A model generated the notes under the pieces. That model was given only the letters and a program-made list of their open reading frames with translations, ran no database searches and was not told the origin of the DNA. DNA of 64,000 nt from Micromonospora sp. MH99 (lineage in GTDB: Bacteria; Actinomycetota; Actinomycetes; Mycobacteriales; Micromonosporaceae), in assembly GCF_021442385.1 (NCBI RefSeq), contig NZ_MUZA01000010.1, positions 1 through 64,000 of the forward strand. Direction: 5' to 3'. The position numbers and the translations under genes are program-made. This document shows, one piece after another, positions 33,398 through 42,883 of the stretch; the stretch's first letter is position 1, and each line of letters starts with the position of its first letter.

Positions 33398-34411
33398 TCA
33401 GCCTTCGGGCGCAAGAGGGGAGGCGGCGAACAGTTCGGCGAGCCATCCGGGCACCGCCTCGGCGTACTCCGCCCGGGCCGGGTCGGCCGTGTCCAGGGCC
33501 CGCTGCCAGGAGAGCGACCGGCTCACCGCGCCCAGGTTCATGGCCAGGTCGGCGGCCTCGACGAGGGTACGGCGGTCGTAGCGGTCGGTCCACGACTCCA
33601 GGTACACGTCGCGCAGCCGGGCGAGGCTGGCGTCGTCCGCCGACAACGCGCTGGCGTACCGGATGGAGCGCAGGGTCACCAGCAGCGTGCCGAACGGGTG
33701 CGCCACCGAGGCGTCGCCCCAGTCGAAGTAGCGGTACCCGGCCGGCCCGGCGAAGACGTTCCCGTCGTGCAGGTCGTCGTGCTGAACGGTCGCCGGGATG
33801 CCGATGTCCGCGAGCCGGCGACACCGCTGCGCGTACGCCGGAACCTCCGCCCGCAACCGCTCGTACGTTTCGACGGCGAGCCCGCCCTCCGCGCCGACGC
33901 GCAGCGAATCGCGATCGTCGAGCAGTCCGGCGAGCAGTCCGGGCAGCACCTCCGGGCGGTGGTCCGGTACGCCGAGGGCGACCAGCTCGTCGGCGTGCGG
34001 CGTGGTGGCGAGTTGGAGGGCCGCGTACCCGGGCAACGCCCGTTCCCAGTGCGCCAGGTCGGGGTCGCGGCCCAGCACGTCCCGCAGTGACTCGCCGCCG
34101 TCGGGAAGCAGCGACCAGCCCCGCTCCCGGTCCACGGCGATCGGGGTCAGCACCCGCTCGGGCGTCAACCCGGCCAGCATCGCGATGAGGACCGCCTCGT
34201 GGACCGTGCCCCGGTTGTTGGCCTTGAACCAGACCGGCCCACCGTCGGTCGGCACCCGCCAGACCAGCGACCACGGCCGGACGCGGGGCTCGACAGGCCC
34301 GGTGGCCCGGCGACCGGCGTTGCCGAGTTGCTCGTCGACCCAGGATCGGGCCTCCTGCTGCCACTGCACGCTGGACCAGTCGGGGGCGCGCTCGTCGGCG
34401 ATCGTCGTCAC
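33398..34411 (-). CDS. Aminoglycoside phosphotransferase-family kinase
   Basis: 337 residues from the GTG at 34411; the frame is open to 34453. The kinase-like fold is shown by VWFKANNRGTVHEAVLI (nucleotide-binding Lys), the catalytic loop VQHDDLHDGNVF (H-x-D-x4-N) and YFDWGDA (metal-binding Asp). These are the Brenner-type motifs of the APH/choline kinase superfamily. The family phosphorylates small molecules, including aminoglycosides, thiamine, choline and sugars; the substrate cannot be told from sequence. It is not embedded in a biosynthetic cluster here, so a resistance function is no more than a possibility. Confidence 0.8.
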   Translation of the reverse strand: MTTIADERAPDWSSVQWQQEARSWVDEQLGNAGRRATGPVEPRVRPWSLVWRVPTDGGPVWFKANNRGTVHEAVLIAMLAGLTPERVLTPIAVDRERGWSLLPDGGESLRDVLGRDPDLAHWERALPGYAALQLATTPHADELVALGVPDHRPEVLPGLLAGLLDDRDSLRVGAEGGLAVETYERLRAEVPAYAQRCRRLADIGIPATVQHDDLHDGNVFAGPAGYRYFDWGDASVAHPFGTLLVTLRSIRYASALSADDASLARLRDVYLESWTDRYDRRTLVEAADLAMNLGAVSRSLSWQRALDTADPARAEYAEAVPGWLAELFAASPLAPEG

Positions 34412-34534
34412 GATGGGCACCCTAGGCGGCGTGCCTGACCGGGGCGAGACCATTTCCGCGGTGCTCCTCGGGCTGGCGGCCGAGCCGGCGGGTCAGACCG
34501 GCCCGACGGTTCCGGCCGACGGCGGGTCGCCGGG

Positions 34535-35707
34535 TCAGAGCAGCTCGACGATGGTGGCGTTGGCCATGCCGCCGCCCTCGCACATGGTCTGCAGGCCGTA
34601 GCGGAGCCCGTTGTCCCGCATGTGCTGGAGCATCGTGGTCATGATCCGGGCGCCGGAGCCACCGAGCGGGTGCCCGAGGGCGATCGCGCCACCGCGCGGG
34701 TTGAGCCGCTCCCGGTCCGCCTCGGTCTCCGCCAGCCAGGCCAGCGGCACCGGGGCGAACGCCTCGTTCACCTCGTACACCCCGATCTCCTCGATGCCCA
34801 GCCCCGCGCGGCGCAGCGCCTTCGCGGTGGCCGGGATGGGCGCGGTGAGCATGGTGACCGGGTCGTCGGCCGCGACCACCGCGGTGTGGATGCGGGCCAG
34901 CGGGCGCAGACCGTGCCGGCTGGCCCAGTCGGACGTGGTCACCGCGAGCGCGGCGGCGCCGTCGGAGATCTGGGACGCGGACCCGGCGGTGACCACGCCG
35001 TCGGCGCGGAACGGGGTGGCCAGTTCACCGAGCTTGTCCAGCGAGGTGTCCCGACGGATGCCCTCGTCGGCGCTGAACTTGCCACCATCGGCGAGCGGCA
35101 CCGCTGTCAGCTCGGGGTCGAACGCCCCGGCGTCCTGCGCGGCGGCGGCCTTCTCGTGGCTGGCGAGCGCGAACTCGTCGAGCTGCGTACGCGAGAGGCG
35201 CCACCGGCGGGCGATCAGCTCGGCCCCGACGCCCTGGTTGAACGGCAGCGGCGCGTCGTCGGCGAAGCCCTCGACACCCCGGTAGCGGGCGCGGAGCTGG
35301 TCGCTGAACGGCATGCCGCCCGCCACGCTGGAGCCCATCGGCACCCGGGTCATCGACTCCACACCGCCGGCGACCACCAGGTCGGCCTGGCCGGAGAGGA
35401 CTGTCGCGGCGGCGAAGTGCAGGGCCTGCTGGCTGGAGCCGCACTGCCGGTCCAGCGTGGTGCCGGGCACCGTCTCGGGCCAGCCGGCGGCGAGCACCGC
35501 GTTGCGGGCGATGTTCCAGGACTGCTCGCCGACCTGGGACACGCAGCCCCAGAAGACGTCATCGACCTGCGCCGGGTCCAGGCCGGTGCGCTCGGCGAGG
35601 GCGCGCAGCACGTGCGCCGACAGGTCGACCGGGTGGACACCGGCGAGGCTGCCCTTGCGCCGCCCGACCGGGGTGCGTACCGCGCCGACGATGACCGCGT
35701 CACTCAT
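34535..35707 (-). CDS. Thiolase (acetyl-CoA acyltransferase)
   Basis: 390 residues, typical of type I/II thiolases. The acyl-accepting cysteine is C89 in LDRQCGSSQQALH. The second conserved cysteine is in QTMCEGGGMANATI, and the histidine pair lies in EVNEAFAPVP (Asn-Glu-Ala-Phe) and GGAIALGHPLGGSGAR. It catalyses reversible thiolytic cleavage of 3-oxoacyl-CoA or condensation of two acyl-CoAs. NIARNAVLAAG and the FadI/FadA-like context suggest lipid or steroid degradation. ATG with GGGGAG upstream. No other beta-oxidation gene is adjacent, so the exact chain length or pathway is open. Confidence 0.9.
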   Translation of the reverse strand: MSDAVIVGAVRTPVGRRKGSLAGVHPVDLSAHVLRALAERTGLDPAQVDDVFWGCVSQVGEQSWNIARNAVLAAGWPETVPGTTLDRQCGSSQQALHFAAATVLSGQADLVVAGGVESMTRVPMGSSVAGGMPFSDQLRARYRGVEGFADDAPLPFNQGVGAELIARRWRLSRTQLDEFALASHEKAAAAQDAGAFDPELTAVPLADGGKFSADEGIRRDTSLDKLGELATPFRADGVVTAGSASQISDGAAALAVTTSDWASRHGLRPLARIHTAVVAADDPVTMLTAPIPATAKALRRAGLGIEEIGVYEVNEAFAPVPLAWLAETEADRERLNPRGGAIALGHPLGGSGARIMTTMLQHMRDNGLRYGLQTMCEGGGMANATIVELL

Positions 35708-35825
35708 GTTTACTCCCCGGTAACTTGGGCTGCCCCGATCCTACGTCGTCCGTGGAACCCTCGTCCGCCCACGGGCCGAGGTGCCGCTACTCCCGGCATC
35801 CGCCGACCGCTGGCATGCTGGGCGG

Positions 35826-36254
35826 GTGGACGAGATCTCCCCGGTGCGGCAGTGGCGGGTGCCGACGAACCTGCCGGTGGCCAAGCTGGCCGGCGCGGTC
35901 CTGCTGGTCGCCCTCGGTCTGCTCTTCGCCGACGGCGACCCGATCCGGCTGGTCGTGGCCGGTGTGGCCGCCGCCGCGCTGGCCGCCTGGGCGGTACGGG
36001 ACCTGGTCGCGCCGGTCCGCCTGACCGTCGATCCGGCGGGGCTCACCGTCATCCACGGCTTCGCCGGCCGGCGGCTGCTGCCGTGGCCGACGGTCGAGGC
36101 GATCACCGTGGACCGCCGGCAGCGGTGGGGACTGACCGGCGAGGTCCTGGAGATCGACGCGGGCGAGTCGCTGCACCTGTTCGGCAGGTACGACCTCGGT
36201 GCCACCCCCGAGGAGGTGGCCGCCGAGCTGCGCGCCGCCCGCCGACACCCCTGA
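35826..36254 (+). CDS. Small membrane-anchored PH-domain protein
   Basis: 142 residues from the GTG at 35826. Two hydrophobic segments (LPVAKLAGAVLLVALGLLFA and RLVVAGVAAAALAAWAV) are followed by a cytoplasmic domain. That domain has the bacterial PH pattern: PVRLTVDPAGLTVIHGFAGRRLLPWPTVEAI, then VLEIDAGESLHLFGRYDLG. The family (PH-domain proteins of the Rv/SCO type) is widespread in actinobacteria and its function is unknown. It is divergent from the thiolase gene and convergent to the rhomboid gene with only three bases between stops. Confidence 0.7.
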   Translation: MDEISPVRQWRVPTNLPVAKLAGAVLLVALGLLFADGDPIRLVVAGVAAAALAAWAVRDLVAPVRLTVDPAGLTVIHGFAGRRLLPWPTVEAITVDRRQRWGLTGEVLEIDAGESLHLFGRYDLGATPEEVAAELRAARRHP

Positions 36255-36257
36255 GCG

Positions 36258-37169
36258 TCAGCTCAACAGTTGCGCGGTGCGGAACAGGACCAGGCCGAGC
36301 AGGATCAACAGGATGACCGCGCCGCCCACGGCCTGCACCAGCGTGCGCCGACCACGCGGCGCGTACGCGAGCACCGCCGCCATCGCGCCGCCGACCACCA
36401 GGCCGCCGAGGTGCCCGGGGATGGAGATGCCCGGCACTGTCAACGTGAACACCAGGTTGATCACCAGGATCGGGATCACCTGGGAGATGTCCCGGCCGAG
36501 CTTGCGCTCGATGATGATCAGCGCGGCGAAGAGGCCGAAGACGGCAGTGGACGCGCCGGCCGTCGCCGAGTTCTGGGCGCTGAACAGATAGGCGGCCACG
36601 TTGCCGCCGAGGCCCGCGACCAGATAGAGCGCGCCGAAGCGCAGCGGCCCGAGGTTGGCCTCCAGCGACCGGCCGAGCACCCACAACGCCCACATGTTGA
36701 GGAGCAGGTGGATCACGCCGTAGTGCAGGAACATCGCGGTGATCAGCCGATACCACTGGCCCTCGGCGATGCCGCCGAGCGTGCCGTCGGGGAGGACCGC
36801 CAGCCCGAGCACCGAACCCCAGTTGGTGAGCGGGGTCCCGCCGCCCATCAGCCCGCCGAAGCCGGAGCCGCCGAGCGCGGCGTCCCCGCCCCGGTCGGAG
36901 GCGATGGACAGCAGCATGACCAGCACGTTCAGGGCGATGATGCCCTTGGTGACGTAGCCGTGCCGGCCGGCCGTACCACCACCGAAGGCGGTACGTGCCG
37001 GCCGGACGGTGCGACGGCCCTCGTTGACGCACTCCGGGCACTGGTGCCCGACGGACGCCTCCCGCATGCAGTCCGGACAGATCGGCCGGTCGCAGCGGGT
37101 GCACCGGACGTAGGTCTCCCGGCCAGGGTGCCGGTAGCAGACCGGGGTGGTCGGCGGGGACTCGCTCAC
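36258..37169 (-). CDS. Rhomboid-family intramembrane serine protease with N-terminal zinc-ribbon
   Basis: 303 residues. A B-box/zinc-ribbon-like N-terminus with paired cysteines (CYRHPGRETYVRCTRC, then CPDC and CPEC) spans about 11-48. Six or more membrane helices follow, with the rhomboid catalytic dyad: Ser207 in TAGASTAVFG and His253 in PGHLGGLVVGG. The conserved HLLLNMWAL helix precedes them. It cleaves membrane proteins within the bilayer. The GTG start has GGAGG nine bases upstream. The zinc-ribbon N-terminus is common in actinobacterial rhomboids; its ligand is unknown. Confidence 0.9.
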   Translation of the reverse strand: MSESPPTTPVCYRHPGRETYVRCTRCDRPICPDCMREASVGHQCPECVNEGRRTVRPARTAFGGGTAGRHGYVTKGIIALNVLVMLLSIASDRGGDAALGGSGFGGLMGGGTPLTNWGSVLGLAVLPDGTLGGIAEGQWYRLITAMFLHYGVIHLLLNMWALWVLGRSLEANLGPLRFGALYLVAGLGGNVAAYLFSAQNSATAGASTAVFGLFAALIIIERKLGRDISQVIPILVINLVFTLTVPGISIPGHLGGLVVGGAMAAVLAYAPRGRRTLVQAVGGAVILLILLGLVLFRTAQLLS

Positions 37170-37269
37170 CGGGCCGGTCCTCCGTCCGCCACCGCGCGGC
37201 TCACCGACGCTGGCCGGCGCGGTGCTCCGGAGCGCTCAATCATGCGAGCAAAGGTACCTCGCGGGTTCG

Positions 37270-37800
<531 letters not shown>

Positions 37801-37917
37801 GGGTACTCCTCACTCGTTGGTCAGTTCCATGCGGATCCTCCCATGTGCCCGATCTGGCATCGCGGAGGCATCCGAAGGTGGAGGATGACGAAGGAACAAC
37901 TCCCAGGAGGTAGGACC

Positions 37918-38661
37918 GTGTTTGGAATCGGGCGGCGTCAGTCCCAGGGCCAGCTCGCCAAGGCAGAGCTGAACCAGAGCATCAGCCACCTGATGCAGGC
38001 AGCCAACCACGCCGCCAAGGGCGCGGGCGCGACTGTCGGTCCGCGGGTCCAGGTGGCCCGGGGCTATGTCGGGCCGGCCGCGGTGAAGGTGCGCGACCGC
38101 GCGTCGACCGGCTGGGGAACCACACTCACCACGCTGGCACCGCTGGCGGCGGCGGCCCGGGACGGCGCCACGCAGGCAGGGCCGCTGACCAGGAAGGCCA
38201 AGTCGAAGACCATGCGGATCACCGGTAAGAAGAAGCAGCCGCGCCGTCGCGGCTCGATGATGACCGGCCTGCTGGCCGCGGGCGCCATCGCGGGCCTGGC
38301 CGGCGCTGTCGCCCTGCGTCGCCGCCGGGAGCAGCAGGAGTGGGCCGAGTACGACCCGACCCGCACCCTGGAGCCGATGCGCGACGAGGTCGACTCGATC
38401 GAGGTGCGTACGCCTGCCGCCCCGGGCGCGACCAAGGGGACCGACGGTTCCGCCATGACCGGGATGACCGGCGCCGGCAGCTCGGCGGTGGCCGGCGGCG
38501 ACAGCGCCAGCACCACCGGCACGGCCAAGCCGAGCAGTGTCCGCCCGACCGACAAGGTCCCGTCGGTCGCCGAGGGAGCCACTGACGTCTCCGGGCGCCC
38601 GACCGACGACCTCACCAAGGCCCTGGGCAAGGACACCGCCCGCACCAACGGCCGCCGCTGA
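37918..38661 (+). CDS. Hypothetical membrane-anchored protein
   Basis: 247 residues from the GTG at 37918 with an optimal AGGAGG seven bases upstream. A cytoplasmic N-terminal half is rich in amphipathic helices (QSISHLMQAANHAAKGAGATVGPRVQVARGYVGP), then one transmembrane helix (MMTGLLAAGAIAGLAGAVAL) flanked by strongly basic clusters. A C-terminal Thr/Ser/Gly/Ala-rich tail follows. The basic flanks predict the C-terminal tail outside or the N-terminus inside. Similar unnamed proteins sit beside cyclophilin genes in related actinomycetes. Function not recognised. It ends at a hairpin terminator at 38684-38721. Confidence 0.6.
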   Translation: MFGIGRRQSQGQLAKAELNQSISHLMQAANHAAKGAGATVGPRVQVARGYVGPAAVKVRDRASTGWGTTLTTLAPLAAAARDGATQAGPLTRKAKSKTMRITGKKKQPRRRGSMMTGLLAAGAIAGLAGAVALRRRREQQEWAEYDPTRTLEPMRDEVDSIEVRTPAAPGATKGTDGSAMTGMTGAGSSAVAGGDSASTTGTAKPSSVRPTDKVPSVAEGATDVSGRPTDDLTKALGKDTARTNGRR

Positions 38662-38683
38662 CCCCCGGCACAGCAACGCAGCG

Positions 38684-38721
38684 AGCGCCGGCGACGCGGG
38701 TTCACCCCGCTCGCCGGCGCT
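38684..38721 (+). terminator. Rho-independent terminator
   Basis: AGCGCCGGCGA (38684-38694) pairs with TCGCCGGCGCT (38711-38721), 16-base loop that can extend the stem with CGCGGG/CCCGC, followed by TTT. It closes the membrane-protein gene and faces the converging corA gene. Confidence 0.7.
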
Positions 38722-38729
38722 TTCGCGGG

Positions 38730-39878
38730 TCAGAGCCAGCCGTTGCGGCGGAACCAGCGGTAGAGGGCCAGGGAGACACCGAGCATCAGGGCCAGGGCCA
38801 CCGGATAGCCGTACGTCATCTTCAGCTCGGGCATGTTGTCGAAGTTCATGCCCTCGACGCCGGCGATGGAGGTCCAGACCGCGGCGATGGCCGCCCACGC
38901 GGCGATCTTGCGCATGTCGTTGTTCTGGTCGACGGTGACCTGGGCGAGCCGCGCCTGGAGGATCGAGTTCAGCAGGTCGTCGTACGAGTTCACCTGCTCG
39001 ACGGTGCGGCTCAGGTGGTCCTGCACGTCCCGGAAGTACTTGCGGATCTCCTTGGGCACGTCGCGGTTGACCTGGGAGGTCAGGTTCATCAGCGGCCGCT
39101 GCAACGGGACCACCGCACGCTTGAACTCCACCAGCTCCCGCTTCATCTGGTAGATCCGCTGGATCCGGCCGTGGCTGTTGCGGTCGAATACCTCGGCCTC
39201 CAGCTGATCCAGGTCGTCCTCGAGCTGCTCGGCCACCTCCAGATAGAGGTCGACCACCCGGTCGGTCACGCCGTACGCCACCGCCCATGGGCCCTGGAGC
39301 AGCAACTCCTGCTTGGTCTCCAGGTCGGCGCGGACCGGGGAGAGCCGGCAGGCGTCCCCGTGCCGGACACTGATCAGGAAGTTCGGGCCGATGAAGAGCA
39401 TCACCTGGCCGGTCTCGACGACCTCGGAGGTCTCGGTCAGCTCGGTGTGCTCGCAGTAGCGGGCGGTGCGCAGGACCAGGAAGCTGACGTCGTTGAACCG
39501 CTCCAGCTTGGGTCGCTGCTCGGCCTTCACCGCGTCCTCGACGGCCAGCTCGTGCAGGCCGTACGTCTCGGCGATGGCGGTCATCTCGGCCAGCTCCGGC
39601 TGGTGCAGCCCGATCCAGACGAAGCCGTGCTCCTCGCGGCGTGCCGCCTCCAGCGCCTCCGCGTAGGTCCAGTCGCCGGGCTGCCGCTTGCCGTCGATGT
39701 AGAGCGCGCAGTCGACCACCCCGCTGCGGCCGGTGCCGGTGGGGGCCGGAGTGGGCGGCGATCCGTCGGCGTTGAGCATCCTGGTCACCGCCCGGACCGG
39801 GGACGGCCAGGCCCGGGGTCGCAGCACCCGGGACGTGTTCAGCGGGGCCGTCCGGCCCTGCTCTGCCCGATCCGTCAT
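38730..39878 (-). CDS. corA: CorA-family magnesium/cobalt transporter
   Basis: 382 residues. A large N-terminal cytoplasmic domain contains the long helix typical of CorA. The C-terminus has two membrane helices with the selectivity signature GMN at about 343-345 (VEGMNFDNMPELK) and ends in the basic YRWFRRNGWL. It forms a pentameric channel for Mg2+ and Co2+ influx. Length is slightly above the E. coli protein (316) because of a longer N-terminal region. ATG start with GGGGAGG upstream. Transcribed alone toward a terminator. Confidence 0.95.
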   Translation of the reverse strand: MTDRAEQGRTAPLNTSRVLRPRAWPSPVRAVTRMLNADGSPPTPAPTGTGRSGVVDCALYIDGKRQPGDWTYAEALEAARREEHGFVWIGLHQPELAEMTAIAETYGLHELAVEDAVKAEQRPKLERFNDVSFLVLRTARYCEHTELTETSEVVETGQVMLFIGPNFLISVRHGDACRLSPVRADLETKQELLLQGPWAVAYGVTDRVVDLYLEVAEQLEDDLDQLEAEVFDRNSHGRIQRIYQMKRELVEFKRAVVPLQRPLMNLTSQVNRDVPKEIRKYFRDVQDHLSRTVEQVNSYDDLLNSILQARLAQVTVDQNNDMRKIAAWAAIAAVWTSIAGVEGMNFDNMPELKMTYGYPVALALMLGVSLALYRWFRRNGWL

Positions 39879-40160
39879 CGCGACACCTCCCCGCGCTCGC
39901 CTGCGGCTTGCAGGCTACGCCGATGGTCGCCACCGGCAGGTGTGACGGCGGTCGCGGGTGCGGCGCCGGGCGGGCCGGGCCGCATCGGGGGGTGAAGGAC
40001 GACACGGCCCACCCGGCGCCCGTGGGGGCGGGGGTTGTGCTGCACGCGTGGCCCGCGGTGGCGGCGGGGTGACCCTCGCTGCACCTGACGGGTGACGCTC
40101 GCAGCATTGTGAGCCGCCGGCCGCCCGCTGGGGAGTCCCGGGACGGCCGGCATCGTCGTT
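39879..40160. other. Non-coding stretch upstream of corA
   Basis: About 280 bases, G/C-rich with no ribosome-binding site, hairpin or recognised riboswitch. It contains the corA promoter but no clear hexamers are visible. An M-box or ykkC-type RNA was looked for by eye and not seen. Confidence 0.3.
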
Positions 40161-40178
40161 CTGTCGGGAACCCGACAG
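40161..40178 (-). terminator. Hairpin terminator of the aminotransferase gene
   Basis: CTGTCGGG (40161-40168) and CCCGACAG (40171-40178) form an eight-bp stem with a two-base loop, directly after the aminotransferase stop on the - strand (40183). Confidence 0.6.
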
Positions 40179-40182
40179 AAAA

Positions 40183-41277
40183 TCAGCTCCGAATGGCTTC
40201 GACAGCCGACGCCAGCCGGCGGACACCCTCGTCGATCTTGTCGGCCGTCACGGCCGAGAAGGCCAGCCGCAGGGCGTGCCGCCCACCGTCGAGAACGAAG
40301 TCGCTGCCCTTGACCACTGCGACACCGCGCTCGGCCGCAGCCGGGGCGAGCTGATCGACAAACACGTCCTCGGGGAACTCCACCCACAGGAAGTAGCCGC
40401 CGTCGGGCTCCACGAACCGGGCCTGCGGCAGGTGCTGGCGCAGCGACTCGGCCAGCACCCGGGCGCGTTCGCCCAGCGCCGACCGGACGGTCTCGATCGA
40501 GCGGTCGATGTCCCCGGAGACGCAGAACTGGTGCACGATCGCCTGCGACACCATGCCGGGCGAGATGTAGAGGCTCGTCGCGTTCTTGGCGATGTCGGCG
40601 ATCAGATCCGCCGGACCGACCAGATAGCCGACCCGCACGCCCGGGCAGACGGTCTTGGTGAAGCTCGACGCGTGCACGACCACGTTGCGGGTGTCCAGCG
40701 AGAGCATCGACGGCAGCGCCTCGCCGCGGAAGCGGATGTCCGCGTACGGGTCGTCCTCGAAGATCGTGAACTCGTACTCGGCCGCCAGGTCGAGCAGTTC
40801 GCGGCGCTTCTCCAGCGACAGGGTCATGCCGGCCGGGTTCTGGTAGTTCGGGATGACGTGGGCCAGCCGGGGGCGGACCCCGGACTCCAGCAGCTTGCGC
40901 AGCTCGGCGGTGTCCAGGCCGTCGGGCTGGACTGAGATGCCGTGCAGCTCGCTGCCCATCCGCTGGAGGTTGAGCAGCGTGCGGTCGTACGTCGGACGCT
41001 CCACCACCACCGCGTCGCCGGGACGGACCAGGTGGTCGAAGAGGAAGGCGTCGGCCTGGAGCGAGCCGTTGGTGACCAGCACCTGGTTGGCTTCGACCCC
41101 GTGCTTCTCGGCGATCCACTTTCGCAGCGGAAGGTAACCGACGGAGGTGCCGTACGCCGTGACCCCCGCGGGGTCGGCGTCGAAGGCGCGTACGGCGGCG
41201 GCCTTGAGCCCCTCGACATCGACGATGTCCAGCGAGGGCGCCCCACGGGCAAAGGAGATCAGCTGCTCGGCGGTCAT
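40183..41277 (-). CDS. PLP-dependent aminotransferase, class I/II fold
   Basis: 364 residues from the ATG at 41277. The PLP-binding lysine is K208 in HASSFTKTVCPGVRVGYLVGP. Other fold-type I motifs are present: YGTSVGYLPLRKWIA, NQVLVTNGSLQADAFLF and IPNYQNPAGMTL (PLP-phosphate and pyridine-ring contacts). The overall pattern matches the MocR/LysN-like group (2-aminoadipate or aromatic aminotransferases) but without the GntR DNA-binding domain. The substrate is uncertain. An upstream in-frame extension to 41529 is arginine/serine-rich and not family-like, so it is not used. Confidence 0.85.
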   Translation of the reverse strand: MTAEQLISFARGAPSLDIVDVEGLKAAAVRAFDADPAGVTAYGTSVGYLPLRKWIAEKHGVEANQVLVTNGSLQADAFLFDHLVRPGDAVVVERPTYDRTLLNLQRMGSELHGISVQPDGLDTAELRKLLESGVRPRLAHVIPNYQNPAGMTLSLEKRRELLDLAAEYEFTIFEDDPYADIRFRGEALPSMLSLDTRNVVVHASSFTKTVCPGVRVGYLVGPADLIADIAKNATSLYISPGMVSQAIVHQFCVSGDIDRSIETVRSALGERARVLAESLRQHLPQARFVEPDGGYFLWVEFPEDVFVDQLAPAAAERGVAVVKGSDFVLDGGRHALRLAFSAVTADKIDEGVRRLASAVEAIRS

Positions 41278-41383
41278 GGATATTGAGCGTACGGGCGGCG
41301 GCGGGCGACGCGCGGACGGCACGGCGATGTCCGCATCCTGAGCCACCGGGACGGGTGACCCGGGTCGGCCGGTCGCCGTCAGA

Positions 41384-41842
41384 TCAGACCGGAAGTGCGA
41401 GCGAGTCGTGCTGCGGCGCGCGGGAAAGGCCCTCCAACTGCACGCCGAGCGCGTCGAGGAGCTGGCTCCAGTCGAAGTAGGAGCGCCACGCGACGATCCG
41501 GCCCCGGCGTGCCCGGACGATGTCGGCAACCTCCCAGCTCACCGACCGGCCGGTCGGAGCGACGGTGCCGTACGGCGAGTGCAGCGTGCCGGTGTGGGTG
41601 CCGCTGAGGCGCAGCTCCACTGCCGCGCCGCCGGACGTGCGCACCGAGCCCAGCGGATCGACCCGCAGATCCCCGAAGGCACCCGTCCAGGTGCGCAGCA
41701 GCGCGGGCAGCTCGATCGGGCGGACCGTGACACCCGGCATGGCGTAGAACGCCTCCGGGGCGTACAGGTCCGGCAGTCGGGCCACGTCCCGCCGTAGAAG
41801 CATCGCGTACTGCTGCTCGACCAGGCGCTCCGCGTCACGCAT
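41384..41842 (-). CDS. SnoaL-like/NTF2-fold protein
   Basis: 152 residues from the ATG at 41842 (MRDAERLVEQQYAMLLRRD). The sequence has the NTF2-like cone pattern: an N-terminal helix pair, YAPEAFYAMPGVTVRP, a central LRTWTGAFGDLRVDPLGSVRTSG strand block, and VSWEVADIVRARRGRIVAWRSYFDW near the end. This matches the SnoaL-like polyketide cyclase/nuclear transport factor 2 superfamily, whose members have ester cyclase, isomerase or simple binding roles. No cofactor site. It may be cotranscribed with the aminotransferase gene downstream, but the 105-base gap argues for separate units. Confidence 0.75.
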   Translation of the reverse strand: MRDAERLVEQQYAMLLRRDVARLPDLYAPEAFYAMPGVTVRPIELPALLRTWTGAFGDLRVDPLGSVRTSGGAAVELRLSGTHTGTLHSPYGTVAPTGRSVSWEVADIVRARRGRIVAWRSYFDWSQLLDALGVQLEGLSRAPQHDSLALPV

Positions 41843-41926
41843 CGGGCCCTCCCCCACGGGCCACGGAATCTCCGCGCCCGCGAGGGATCCTTACCCGTCG
41901 ATCCGGCCTGGCACACCTCGCGCGGG

Positions 41927-42319
41927 TCAGGTCGTGGCGGCCACCTGGCTCTCGGCCCAGACCCGCATGATGTCGCGGACCGAGATCACCCCGGCCACCT
42001 CCCGGCCGTCGAGCACCACCAGGTGCCGGAAGCCGCCGCGGGCCATCGCGGCGGCGGCCTCGGCGACCGTCCACTCCGGCCCCGCGTAGACCACGTCCCA
42101 GGTCAGGTGGGCGCCGGTGCGTTCGGTGTCGCAGTCGAGGCCCGCGCCGATGGCCTTCAACACATCGCGTTCGGTCATGATTCCGATTCCCTCGGACTCG
42201 GGGTCGATCACGACCGCCGACCCGACACCGCGGGCCGACATCATCCGGGCCGCCTGACGCAGCGTGTGCTCCGGACCGACGACGAGGACCTGGCTGGACA
42301 TCGCTTCCCGTACCTGCAT
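41927..42319 (-). CDS. CBS-domain pair protein
   Basis: 130 residues from the ATG at 42319; a GTG immediately upstream is also possible. Two CBS motifs in tandem: VREAMSSQVLVVGPEHTLRQAARMM with GSAVVIDPESEGIGIMTERDVLKAI, and TVAEAAAAMARGGFRHLVVLDGREVAGVISVRDIMR. This is a Bateman module that binds adenosyl nucleotides (AMP, ATP, SAM) as an energy or nutrient sensor. Free-standing pairs of this size are common in actinobacteria and often respond to stress. It is divergent from the Nudix gene. Confidence 0.88.
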   Translation of the reverse strand: MQVREAMSSQVLVVGPEHTLRQAARMMSARGVGSAVVIDPESEGIGIMTERDVLKAIGAGLDCDTERTGAHLTWDVVYAGPEWTVAEAAAAMARGGFRHLVVLDGREVAGVISVRDIMRVWAESQVAATT

Positions 42320-42433
42320 CACACATCACCCCTTTGGGACGGTGGCATTCGGTACGCACATGGTCGTCGGTGGATGTTTCCGGGACAAGACCGGGCATCG
42401 TCGCGATGCCGGGCCGCTCGCTACTGTCGAAGC

Positions 42434-42883
42434 GTGTCCACCGAGCCCCTGCGCTGCGCCGGCGCGCTGATCGTCGACCACGACGGCCGAATCTTCTTCC
42501 AGCGCCGCTCACCCCACCGGCGCCTGTTTCCCAACTGCTGGGACGTCGTCGGCGGCCACCTGGAACCGGGCGAGGAAATCGACGAGGCGCTGCGCCGGGA
42601 GGTCACCGAGGAGACCGGGTGGCACGTCTCGCACGTCCTCGGTCAGGTGGGCGAATACCACTACGTCGGCGACGACGGCCTGGCCCGCATCGAGTACGAC
42701 TTCCTGGTCCGGGCGGACGGCGACCTCGACCACCCGACGCTGGAGGCGGGCAAGCACACCGAGTACCGCTGGCTGGCCGAGCACGAGGTGACAGTGCTGG
42801 ACGAGAACCGCGACGTCAACGACGGTCTGATCCGGCGGATCGCGGAGGAGGGCTTCGCCACCCTGCGGTCGATCGATCGGTGA
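42434..42883 (+). CDS. Nudix hydrolase
   Basis: 149 residues from the GTG at 42434. A full Nudix box lies at residues 41-63 (G41, E47, REVTEETGW at the end), preceded by RIFFQRRSPHRRLFPNCWDVVGG. The N-terminal RCAGALIVDHDGRI strand is the usual start of the fold. It hydrolyses a nucleoside diphosphate linked to X, the substrate not predictable. The N-terminal FQRRSPHRRLFPNCWD also resembles IPP isomerase-type Nudix proteins. Its stop overlaps the next start (GTGA), so it is coupled to the unknown gene after it. Divergent from the CBS-domain gene. Confidence 0.85.
   Translation: MSTEPLRCAGALIVDHDGRIFFQRRSPHRRLFPNCWDVVGGHLEPGEEIDEALRREVTEETGWHVSHVLGQVGEYHYVGDDGLARIEYDFLVRADGDLDHPTLEAGKHTEYRWLAEHEVTVLDENRDVNDGLIRRIAEEGFATLRSIDR

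Noticed and set aside
33398-34411. An aminoglycoside-resistance gene
   Set aside because: Only the general kinase fold is supported. No resistance or biosynthesis genes are adjacent, so a specific substrate is not claimed.
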